Assembly (NCBI GenBank): GCA_030597865.1
Contig: JAUVQZ010000159.1
Span: forward strand, 1-6,670
Source of the DNA: Pseudomonadota bacterium
Lineage (GTDB): Bacteria > Desulfobacterota > Desulfobulbia > Desulfobulbales > SURF-16
Length of the DNA stretch: 6,670 nt
Reading direction: 5' to 3'
Part shown: one piece after another, positions 1 through 5,530 of the stretch
How the letters are laid out: every line of letters begins with the position of its first letter
Position numbering within the stretch: the first letter of the stretch is position 1
Made by a program: the position numbers and the translations under genes
Notes under the pieces: generated by a model
What the model was told of the DNA's origin: nothing
The model's database searches: none
What the model saw: only the letters and a program-made list of their open reading frames with translations

Positions 1-718
1 ATGCGGACATGGCATTAAAGGAGTTGGCAAGATCGCCGAATTCATCCTTTAACCCCAGCACCCGATAATCAAGGTCTCCCTGCTCGATCTTCTCTGTTGC
101 GGCCAACAAGCTCTGCAGGGGACTGGTAAAGCTGCGAATCAGCATAAAGGCCGTCAAGATAACAACAATCAGGCCACTGCAGGTGATGGTATAGAGCAAC
201 CACTTGCTCTTCACGGCCAGTGAACGGACAACATTGGTCTCCCTGGCCAACTGTTTGGATGATTTTATAAAAAGATCCTGGGCCAGGCCATAGAGCTCCT
301 GGCCCAGGGCAAAGGCCTGAACATCCATGGTTTGGTGGCCAGGATCATCGGGACGGCTAAATACCTCTGCCATGGCATCCTGAAAGGCCGCCCCCTTTTG
401 AGAAAAGACAGCGACCTTTCCGGCCACGGGCTGGGGATGATGGCAGGTTGTACAGGAGGCCGTGGCTTGGCCAAGGATGGCGATCCGCTCCTGCATCCCG
501 TTGCTCCCCACATCACCATAGGTGTGATGGAGAATCCCGTCATGCTGAACCTTCTTAATCGCCATGAGTACCCTGGTGCATTTACGGTCCTTCTCGTAAC
601 GCACCACCAGATCATCAAGGCTGCTGATTGCCTGCTCAATACTGAAGATAACAAAGGTTGTGCCGGAAACAAGAACCAGGACAATGAAGGCCAGGAGGGT
701 GAGAAAACGTTTTTTCAT
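1..718 (-). CDS. Membrane sensor with periplasmic CxxCH heme motif and HAMP domain (N-terminal part; 3' end outside window)
   Basis: The minus strand is open from the ATG at 718-716 to the left edge, giving 239 residues and no stop. Residues 1-27 begin MKKR and continue as a hydrophobic helix (TM1). Residues about 28-171 form a periplasmic, mostly helical domain containing C89-T-T-C92-H93-H94, a CxxCH c-type heme attachment motif (440-454). A second hydrophobic helix covers about 173-194. It is followed by a typical HAMP domain from about 195, with the conserved proline (SP at 199-200), IEQGDLDYRV, then DEFGDL and SFNAM. Known: this layout is the input half of histidine kinases, chemoreceptors or cyclic-di-GMP enzymes, and CxxCH versions are common in cytochrome-rich anaerobes. 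The output domain is not visible, so the signalling class is unknown. Inferred role: redox or gaseous-ligand sensing in the periplasm. A weak AGGTG lies 10 nt before the start. It is divergent from the ArsR/transporter genes, with over 900 bp between them. Confidence 0.88.
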   Translation of the reverse strand, partial: MKKRFLTLLAFIVLVLVSGTTFVIFSIEQAISSLDDLVVRYEKDRKCTRVLMAIKKVQHDGILHHTYGDVGSNGMQERIAILGQATASCTTCHHPQPVAGKVAVFSQKGAAFQDAMAEVFSRPDDPGHQTMDVQAFALGQELYGLAQDLFIKSSKQLARETNVVRSLAVKSKWLLYTITCSGLIVVILTAFMLIRSFTSPLQSLLAATEKIEQGDLDYRVLGLKDEFGDLANSFNAMSA

Positions 719-737
719 AAGAGCCAAACACCTATCA

Positions 738-765
738 TTCTGCCCAGGATGGGCCCTGGGCAGAA
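738..765 (-). promoter_or_regulatory. Perfect 11-bp inverted repeat in the leader of the sensor gene
   Basis: TTCTGCCCAGG (738-748) and CCTGGGCAGAA (755-765) are exact reverse complements separated by 6 nt. The repeat ends 19 bp before the sensor ATG, and the weak AGGTG ribosome site lies in that gap. It is either a hairpin in the 5' untranslated RNA next to the ribosome site or an operator-like palindrome. It is not followed by a T-run in the sense direction, so it does not look like an intrinsic terminator. The pairing is seen directly; the function is inference. Confidence 0.45.
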
Positions 766-909
766 AATTTACCGTCCCGTGCCAAGAATACCTGAAAAAG
801 GCCCGGGCAAAATGCCAAAAAAAAGAATCCGCGTCCCTAAAATTTCTCCCAAGGCCACAAAAAAACAGGGGGGATTATTCCATAGGTAACTCAAGATAAT
901 AGAAGAGGC

Positions 910-1080
910 AACCGGCACCCCCTCGGTTTCAGACGTCCGTGTCCTCAGATAACAGGGGGCTACCAGGTGGCCTGGATACGCGTCTTGGTGCCATTGCCAC
1001 TAAATTCCGGCCCACCAGTGACCACCCACAGACAGCGGCACACCATACCGTTGCGGCATTTAGCCGCACCTGACAAGGTG
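910..1080. other. Segment dense in short inverted repeats; possible structured RNA or repeat element
   Basis: Several perfect pairings lie close together or nested: GGCACC (914-919) with GGTGCC (987-992); inside it AGACG (931-935) with CGTCT (981-985); inside that the hairpin CCAGG-TGG-CCTGG (963-975). Then come TGCGGC-ATTTA-GCCGCA (1052-1068) and CACCT-GACA-AGGTG (1067-1080). AACCG (910-914) and CGGTT (924-928) form an alternative small hairpin. The strand is undecided. I tested tRNA, tmRNA, TPP, cobalamin and cyclic-di-GMP riboswitch signatures by eye and found no match. It overlaps the 52-codon minus-strand ORF, so some pairing may be chance in GC-rich sequence. Confidence 0.3.
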
Positions 1081-1118
1081 GCCTGCTCCTTGATTTTAGG
1101 GAGGCCTAAAAGAGGCAT
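960..1118 (-). CDS. Possible small protein, 52 residues, cysteine-containing, unknown function
   Basis: A 52-residue minus-strand reading frame begins with ATG at 1118-1116 (MPLLGLPKIK) and ends with TAG at 962-960. It has three cysteines in a short cluster (KCRNGMVCRC, residues 20-29), then WVVTGGPEF and a basic tail, NGTKTRIQATW. There is no signal peptide, no long hydrophobic segment and no family I can name. The ribosome site is poor (only GATGG directly before the ATG). The 14-bp inverted repeat at 1140-1179 is just upstream. It is the only reading frame in the 940-bp spacer whose composition looks protein-like to me, but it coincides with dense inverted repeats and could be a non-coding repeat that happens to be open. 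Treat it as a candidate only. Confidence 0.28.
   Translation of the reverse strand: MPLLGLPKIKEQATLSGAAKCRNGMVCRCLWVVTGGPEFSGNGTKTRIQATW
1094..1111. repeat. Small perfect hairpin
   Basis: TTTTAGG (1094-1100), loop GAGG, CCTAAAA (1105-1111). Its right arm overlaps AAAAGAGGC (1108-1116), which can instead pair with GCCTCTTTT at 1161-1169, so it belongs to a set of mutually exclusive pairings with the larger repeat at 1140-1179. The pairing is seen directly; the function is unknown. Confidence 0.35.
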
Positions 1119-1139
1119 CCATCAGTAAACAGCTGTTAA

Positions 1140-1179
1140 CTCCGCTAAAAAAATTTCCAGGCCTCTTTTTTTAGCGGAG
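1140..1179. repeat. Perfect 14-bp inverted repeat (terminator-like or element end)
   Basis: CTCCGCTAAAAAAA (1140-1153) and TTTTTTTAGCGGAG (1166-1179) are exact reverse complements with a 12-nt loop that contains AGGCCT. The GC part (CTCCGCT) is at the base and the A/T part is towards the loop, which is opposite to a normal bidirectional terminator, where the A and T tracts lie outside the GC stem. An intrinsic terminator is therefore not the natural reading. A regulatory hairpin, or two head-to-head ends of a small element, fit as well. Confidence 0.45.
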
Positions 1180-1491
1180 AGAAAATATTGCCGCACACCG
1201 ACAATTTAGCTTTTAACTAAATTGATTAAAAACGATTGAAAAAATCAGGAAGCGGGCTATCATCATATATTGATGCTTACCACTGGGTTTCAGTTCGTTT
1301 CAGTCATTTCTTTCTAGAATGGCTCTTTGGTAATAATGTTAATGGCTTACAGTTGTCAGCCAGGGCCTCGCCCCTGTCGGACCAGGAGGGTTCTCTGCTA
1401 CGAGTTTTTTGGTTCCACAAACCGTGGGATAAACGCAGACCTTGACCGTAAACCGGCAGGCGATAACCCCCACCGTTAAGCCGCTAAAAAA
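1167..1491. repeat. 325-bp non-coding stretch bounded by 11-bp inverted ends (MITE-like candidate)
   Basis: TTTTTTAGCGG (1167-1177) and CCGCTAAAAAA (1481-1491) are exact reverse complements and bracket 325 bp with no convincing gene. A third copy, CCGCTAAAAAA at 1142-1152, is direct to the right end. The two plus-orientation copies share further sequence upstream: GTTAACT before the first (from 1135) and GTTAAG before the second (from 1475). I see no target-site duplication at the ends and no transposase. The sequence is more AT-rich than the surrounding genes. A miniature element or a pair of related regulatory sites is possible; the chance of a low-complexity A-run helping the match is real. 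Confidence 0.25.
1202..1224. promoter_or_regulatory. AT-rich 8-bp palindrome, operator-like
   Basis: CAATTTAG (1202-1209) and CTAAATTG (1217-1224) are perfect inverted repeats with a 7-nt centre, CTTTTAA. The size, spacing and AT content resemble a binding site for a dimeric winged-helix repressor. It is 438 bp before the ArsR start and 84 bp upstream of the candidate 52-codon minus-strand ORF, so the gene it would control is unclear. No convincing -35/-10 pair is placed around it. Confidence 0.3.
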
Positions 1492-1650
1492 GGCAGGGAA
1501 ACTACCCGGCACCACAATGCCGGTCCATTCTGACTGAAACCCCGTGGTAATCAAATAAAAAAGGGGTGCATGGGTAAAAAAAGCTTTGCAGACAAAGATA
1601 ATCTCCCCCCCATGGGAAAAATTAATCCCTTCCACTCCCCAAAAAAACCC
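1225..1650. other. Intergenic stretch without a supported gene
   Basis: I see no recognisable protein on either strand. Reading frames of 60-100 codons exist here but have no good ribosome site or family resemblance. Visible structure is limited to the hairpin CCGGCA-CCACAA-TGCCGG (1506-1523), the small stem CTTTG-CAGA-CAAAG near 1583-1596, and a 6-bp inverted pair CATGGG/CCCATG (1569-1574 and 1609-1614). GATAAT at 1597-1602 could serve as a -10 hexamer for the ArsR gene, but no matching -35 is seen, so I do not call a promoter. Confidence 0.4.
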
Positions 1651-1654
1651 AAGG
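1651..1654 (+). promoter_or_regulatory. Ribosome binding site deciding a TTG start of the ArsR gene
   Basis: AAGG lies 7 nt before TTG at 1662. The next in-frame ATG (1695) would remove the first helix of the protein and has no better site, so the TTG start is preferred. Confidence 0.55.
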
Positions 1655-1661
1655 TATCATT

Positions 1662-1955
1662 TTGAAAAAAGAGCATATAGAGTCCATTGCCGCCATGCTG
1701 AAAACCATGTCCCATCCCATTCGGCTGAAGATCCTCTGCCTCCTTCAGGATCAGGAGATGACCGTTGGTGACATCCGGGAAGAGGTAAAGACCACCAACG
1801 CCAATGTTTCCCAGCACCTCTCCATCCTGCGCAACCAGGGGATCATTGGCTACCGGAAAGACGCCAATTTTATCTACAACCGGATCAATGATGCCCGCGT
1901 CCTGGAGTTGATGCAGACCATGCGCAGACTCTACTGCCAGGACACCCCTGAATAA
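1662..1955 (+). CDS. ArsR-family winged-helix repressor with a BigR/SqrR-type cysteine pair
   Basis: The 97-residue protein is a full-length single-domain ArsR regulator. SHPIRLKILCLL (17-28) is the characteristic second helix. TTNANVSQHLSILRNQG (44-60) is the DNA-reading helix-turn-helix, and IIGYRKDANFIYNRI (61-75) is the beta wing. The usual metal site ELCVCDL is replaced by EMTVGDI (32-38), so classical arsenic, cadmium or zinc sensing through the third helix is excluded. The only two cysteines are C26 in the second helix and C92 in the last helix (RRLYCQD), 66 residues apart. Known: BigR (C42/C108) and SqrR (C41/C107) use a pair with this placement to sense persulfides and oxidants by forming an intramolecular bridge. 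Inferred: a reactive-sulfur or redox sensor controlling the downstream transporter genes and probably itself. It starts at TTG, with AAGG 7 nt upstream. Confidence 0.93.
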   Translation: MKKEHIESIAAMLKTMSHPIRLKILCLLQDQEMTVGDIREEVKTTNANVSQHLSILRNQGIIGYRKDANFIYNRINDARVLELMQTMRRLYCQDTPE

Positions 1956-1968
1956 CACCGCAAACACA

Positions 1969-2008
1969 CCGGGTTTGTCATAACAGCAGAGACGTTTTTG
2001 ACAACCGG
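1969..2008. promoter_or_regulatory. Imperfect inverted repeat between the repressor and transporter genes
   Basis: CCGGGTTTGTCA (1969-1980) and TGACAACCGG (1999-2008) match as reverse complements apart from two extra bases in the left arm, with an 18-nt spacer. TTGACA at 1998-2003 overlaps the right arm and equals a consensus -35, but I find no -10 at the right distance. It lies 14 bp after the ArsR stop and 86 bp before the transporter ATG. It may be an operator or an RNA hairpin in the leader; no T-run follows, so it is not a clear terminator. Confidence 0.35.
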
Positions 2009-2082
2009 CACTCAAGGTCACCTCTGGGGGGTGCGTGTCCTCGTGCTTGATACTTAACGACCTTTCCGGCCTGGCCGGTTAC

Positions 2083-2086
2083 AGGA
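2083..2086 (+). promoter_or_regulatory. Ribosome binding site deciding the MMPL transporter start
   Basis: AGGA, continuing into an A-run, lies 8 nt before ATG 2095. A GTG at 2035 in the same frame would add 20 residues without membrane or signal features and has only a G-run 3 nt before it, so 2095 is preferred. Confidence 0.65.
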
Positions 2087-2094
2087 AAAAGATC

Positions 2095-4701
2095 ATGAAA
2101 CTTGGCAGTAGACTCATCCAGACATCCATCTTACGACCCAAATTAATAACCACCATCATGGTGGTTATTACCCTCGCCCTTGGCGCCCTCATCACCAAGG
2201 TCCATGTCGATACCGACCCGGAGAATATGCTCTCCGAGCATGAGGCGGTTCGACTCTTTCACACAGCCACCAAAAAAGAATTTTCCCTATACGACGTTGT
2301 CGTACTCGGTGTTGTCAACGAGACCCATGGGGACGGGGTCTTCAACCCTGAGACCCTGACCAACATCTTTGACCTCACTGAGTTTGCCGCAACACTCTTC
2401 GACCCCAAGAACCCCGGCTACAGGGTGGTTGCCCAGAACATCATCGCCCCCTCCACTGTTGACGCCATTACCCAAGCTGGCCTGGGACAGGTCAGCTTTG
2501 ACTGGCTGATGGCCCAACCGCCCACCAACCAGGAAGAGGCGCTGCGCATCCGCGACCTGGCCATGGACAACCCCCTTCTCAAGGGCACCCTGGTCTCTGA
2601 GGATGGCAAGGCCATTGGCATCTACCTGCCCATCACCTCGAAAAAATTCGCCCATACCCTGAGCCAGCAGCTCAAGGAGAAAATCGCCACCTTGGGCGCC
2701 AACGGCGATAAATTCTTTATCACCGGCCTGCCAGTGGCGGAAGACACCTTTGGTAAGGAGATGTTCATCCAGATGGCCATTTCCGCGCCCCTGGCCATGG
2801 TCGCCATCTTCTTCCTCATGCTCTATTTCTTTAAGCAGTTCAGACTGGTCATCTCACCGATGATCGTTGCCATGGTCGCGGTGATTTCCACCATGGGCCT
2901 GCTCATTGGCACGGGCAACACCCTGCACATCATGAGCTCGATGATCCCCATCTTTCTCATGCCCATTGCCGTGGTTGACTCCATCCATATCATGAGTGAG
3001 TTTTTTGACGAATACCAGAAGAGAGGGGACCGCAGAAAGACCATTGAGCACGTTGTTGACCATCTCTTCAGGCCCATGCTCTACACCTCGCTCACCTCGG
3101 CTGCCGGCTTTGCCTCCCTGGCCCTGACCCCTATTCCGCCGGTCCAGGCATTTGGTATTTTCGTGGCCATTGGCATCATGATCGCCTGGCTCACCACCAT
3201 TATCTTCATCCCGGCCTTTATCATGATGATGCCGGAATCAAGCCTGAAAAATTTTGGCGTTAAAGCTGATGTTGACACCGGCCGACATAATACTGCCATG
3301 GCCCGTAGCCTCGAGAGCATGGGCCGTTTTGTCTACAGATGGCCGAGGCTTATCATTGGCCTTACCATGCTGATCACCCTTTTTTCCTTTTACGGGATAA
3401 CTAAAATCCAGGTGAACGACAACCCGGTGAAATGGTTCACCAAGAACCACGAGATCAGGGTGGCAGACAGGATCCTTAATGATCATTTCCGCGGCACCTA
3501 CGAGGCCTACCTGATCCTGGAATCAAAACCTGAAGAGCTTACCCCGCTCCAGGCCGAAAATGAACTGGCCAACATGTTCAAGGGGCTGGCCGCCGATGAG
3601 ACCAGCAAGGCGGTGGTGGCCAAGGCCCTGGCGATCCTGACGAGAACATCCCAGGAAAGCTCAACCGCAACCATGCTCTCCCTGCTTGAATCAAACCTGA
3701 TGGATAGCCAAGACAGGGCCGATGACCTGTCCTACGACATCTGGGCCGATATTGTCGCCCAGGTCGACACCTTCCGCAACCGGGGCCAGATTTTCAAACG
3801 GCCCGACATGCTGGCCTATATCGAAGGTCTCCAGGAGCACCTGCTCACCATCGGCGTGGTGGGCAAGACCAGTTCCATCACCGATGTGGTGAAAAAGGTT
3901 CACAAGGAGCTCTTTGAGTCAAACCCCGATCACTACACCATCCCTGACAGCGTCGGGGCAGTGGCCCAATGCCTGATCTCCTTTCAAAACAGCCATAAAC
4001 CAGATGACCTCTACCATCTGGTCACCCCGGACTACCAGAAGGCAAATATCTGGGTTCAGCTCCAAAATGGTGACAACAGGGTCATGGAGTCCGTGGTTAA
4101 AGAAACCAAGATATATATGATGGGCCATCCACCACCAGTGAACATCGACCATAAGTGGGCCGGTCTCACCTACCTCAATGTGGTATGGCAGGAGAAGATG
4201 GTCTCCGGCATGCGGGACGCCTTTTTATCGAGCTTTGTCATCGTCTTTATCATGATGGCGATTCTTTTTCGCTCCCCCACCTGGGGACTGCTGGCCATGA
4301 TCCCTCTGACCATGACCATTGCCTGGATCTACGGCATCATCGGCTTTATCGGCAAGGATTATGATATGCCGGTGGCGGTGCTGTCATCCCTCACCCTGGG
4401 CCTGGCCGTGGATTTTGCCATCCATTTCCTGGAGCGCTCCCGCGCCACCTATAACGAAACCGGATCCTGGGCAAAGGCCATTATTATCATGTTCGAGGAA
4501 CCATCCCGGGCCATCAGCCGCAATGTCATTGTCATTGCCATCGGCTTTACCCCCCTGCTTCTGGCCCCTCTGATTCCCTATAGGACCGTGGGCGTCTTCC
4601 TGGCCTCCATCATGGCCATCTCCGGCCTGGCAACCATGCTGATCCTGCCCGCCCTTATCACCATCCTGCAGGGCTGGCTCTTTCGCAAGACTCACCCGTA
4701 A
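2095..4701 (+). CDS. MMPL/RND-superfamily inner-membrane transporter
   Basis: The 868-residue protein shows the duplicated RND plan of 12 membrane helices with two large periplasmic loops. TM1 is about 16-35 and loop 1 about 36-225. TM2-TM6 fall in about 228-378, TM7 in about 418-437, loop 2 in about 438-706, and TM8-TM12 in about 709-862. TM4 carries VVDSIHIMSEFF (D295, H298) and TM10 carries GLAVDFAIHFLE (D773, H777). These are the matched acidic positions expected for proton coupling in MMPL-type proteins. It lacks the HAE/AcrB-size loops and resembles the COG1033-type predicted exporters and the lipid/hopanoid transporter branch. Loop 2 is about 75 residues longer than loop 1, with a helical stretch at about 485-620. 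The gene is followed after 24 bp by a LolA-like periplasmic protein and then an outer-membrane barrel, so a hydrophobic or lipid substrate is likely. Substrate and direction cannot be read from the sequence. Confidence 0.93.
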   Translation: MKLGSRLIQTSILRPKLITTIMVVITLALGALITKVHVDTDPENMLSEHEAVRLFHTATKKEFSLYDVVVLGVVNETHGDGVFNPETLTNIFDLTEFAATLFDPKNPGYRVVAQNIIAPSTVDAITQAGLGQVSFDWLMAQPPTNQEEALRIRDLAMDNPLLKGTLVSEDGKAIGIYLPITSKKFAHTLSQQLKEKIATLGANGDKFFITGLPVAEDTFGKEMFIQMAISAPLAMVAIFFLMLYFFKQFRLVISPMIVAMVAVISTMGLLIGTGNTLHIMSSMIPIFLMPIAVVDSIHIMSEFFDEYQKRGDRRKTIEHVVDHLFRPMLYTSLTSAAGFASLALTPIPPVQAFGIFVAIGIMIAWLTTIIFIPAFIMMMPESSLKNFGVKADVDTGRHNTAMARSLESMGRFVYRWPRLIIGLTMLITLFSFYGITKIQVNDNPVKWFTKNHEIRVADRILNDHFRGTYEAYLILESKPEELTPLQAENELANMFKGLAADETSKAVVAKALAILTRTSQESSTATMLSLLESNLMDSQDRADDLSYDIWADIVAQVDTFRNRGQIFKRPDMLAYIEGLQEHLLTIGVVGKTSSITDVVKKVHKELFESNPDHYTIPDSVGAVAQCLISFQNSHKPDDLYHLVTPDYQKANIWVQLQNGDNRVMESVVKETKIYMMGHPPPVNIDHKWAGLTYLNVVWQEKMVSGMRDAFLSSFVIVFIMMAILFRSPTWGLLAMIPLTMTIAWIYGIIGFIGKDYDMPVAVLSSLTLGLAVDFAIHFLERSRATYNETGSWAKAIIIMFEEPSRAISRNVIVIAIGFTPLLLAPLIPYRTVGVFLASIMAISGLATMLILPALITILQGWLFRKTHP

Positions 4702-4714
4702 CCATCGTTTTTCC

Positions 4715-4719
4715 GAGGA
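4715..4719 (+). promoter_or_regulatory. Ribosome binding site of the LolA-like gene
   Basis: GAGGA ends 6 nt before the ATG at 4726, inside the 24-bp gap after the transporter stop. This supports translation from a shared transcript. Confidence 0.65.
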
Positions 4720-4725
4720 TATCCC

Positions 4726-5517
4726 ATGCCAAGACAGCATCTGTTTTCCATCCTGCTCCTCACCGTGCTGATGGCCGCCCCTGCATTAGCGGCGCCCCCC
4801 ATCGACGAGATCATCAGCAGGGCCAACAATGTCTCCTATTATGGCGGCGATGATGGCCGCGCCGAGGTGGCCATGACCATCACCGACAAACAGGGCCGCA
4901 CCCGGCAGCGCCTCTTCACCATCCTTCGCAAGGATGATGGCCAGGACGGCGGCAACCAGCTCTACTTCGTCTATTTTAAACGGCCCAGCGATGTCCGCAA
5001 AACCACCTTTCTGGTCCATAAACATATCGAACGTGACGATGATCGCTGGATGTATCTGCCCAGCCTCGACCTGGTCAAGCGTATTGCCGCCTCTGACAAA
5101 CGCACCAGCTTCATGGGCTCCCATTTTTTCTATGAGGATGTCTCTGGCCGCCACATGCATGCCGACCACCATGAACTGCTCCTGGAGGATGACACCTACT
5201 ACGTTATCAAAAATACCCCTAAGGATCTGGCCAGCGTTGAATTTACCTCCTTCACGGTCTGGATCGACAAGAAAACCTACCTGCCCATGAGGGCCGAGTA
5301 TGTTGACAGGTCCGGCACCATCTACCGCACCATGGAGGTCCTCGGGGTGGAGTCCATCCAGGGCTACACCACGGTGACCAAGTCGCGGATTAGCGACCTG
5401 GGCACCGGGGGCAACACGGTCACAGAATTTCGCAAGATCAAATACAATCTCAACATGGACGACAACCTCTTCACCGAACGCTATCTCCGGCGTCCCCCCA
5501 AAGAGGCGCGCCGGTAG
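4726..5517 (+). CDS. Periplasmic LolA-like (outer-membrane lipoprotein-sorting type) protein
   Basis: The 263-residue protein has a clear signal peptide (hydrophobic core at 6-18, cleavage near ALA-AP at 22-23). It contains no cysteine, so it is a soluble periplasmic protein and not a lipoprotein. The mature part starts with PIDEIISRANN, then strand-rich sequence (EVAMTITDKQG, 47-57). The typical stretch DDRWMYLPSLDLVKRI (105-120) and KRTSFMGSHFFYEDV (125-139) follow, then FTVWIDKKTYLPMRAEYVD (176-194) near the C-terminal half. Known: these features mark the family annotated as outer-membrane lipoprotein-sorting protein (LolA_like). Its members share the open beta-barrel lipid-binding fold of LolA/LolB and often sit beside MMPL transporters. 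Inferred: a carrier or adaptor that passes a hydrophobic substrate between the MMPL pump and the outer membrane. True LolA is shorter and works with LolCDE, so this is probably not the housekeeping lipoprotein chaperone. Confidence 0.88.
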   Translation: MPRQHLFSILLLTVLMAAPALAAPPIDEIISRANNVSYYGGDDGRAEVAMTITDKQGRTRQRLFTILRKDDGQDGGNQLYFVYFKRPSDVRKTTFLVHKHIERDDDRWMYLPSLDLVKRIAASDKRTSFMGSHFFYEDVSGRHMHADHHELLLEDDTYYVIKNTPKDLASVEFTSFTVWIDKKTYLPMRAEYVDRSGTIYRTMEVLGVESIQGYTTVTKSRISDLGTGGNTVTEFRKIKYNLNMDDNLFTERYLRRPPKEARR

Positions 5518-5521
5518 GCAT

Positions 5522-5526
5522 GGTGA
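5522..5526 (+). promoter_or_regulatory. Ribosome binding site of the barrel gene
   Basis: GGTGA lies 4 nt before ATG 5531 in the 13-bp gap after the LolA-like stop. The spacing is short but workable, and translational coupling is likely. Confidence 0.4.
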
Positions 5527-5530
5527 TCCC

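Noticed and set aside
265..684. 139-codon minus-strand open frame over the sensor gene
   Set aside because: It is out of frame with the real sensor protein, which shows TM, CxxCH and HAMP signatures; this frame has none.
800..830. T-rich, GCCCGGGC-containing stretch on the minus strand as an intrinsic terminator
   Set aside because: The stems are only 4-8 bp and poorly placed before the T-runs, and a terminator just upstream of the sensor start would make little sense without an upstream gene.
332..889. 185-codon plus-strand open frame across the sensor start
   Set aside because: It is antisense to the sensor for more than half its length, with low-complexity basic sequence and no recognisable domain.
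900..1080. tRNA, tmRNA or a known riboswitch
   Set aside because: No T-loop GGTTCRA motif, no tmRNA ends and none of the conserved cores of TPP, cobalamin or cyclic-di-GMP elements could be matched by eye.
1236..1445. 69-codon plus-strand frame in the spacer
   Set aside because: It has a TTG start without a ribosome site, no family resemblance and a composition like the surrounding non-coding DNA.
1339..1635. 98-codon minus-strand frame in the spacer
   Set aside because: There is no ribosome site, no coherent domain, and it overlaps the promoter area of the ArsR gene; cysteines and hydrophobic patches look incidental.
1551..2021. 156-codon minus-strand frame opposite the ArsR gene
   Set aside because: It is antisense to a clear ArsR protein and has no domain of its own.
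2035..2094. 20-residue N-terminal extension of the MMPL protein from GTG 2035
   Set aside because: ATG 2095 has a better ribosome site at 8 nt and gives the usual short basic N-terminus directly before TM1.
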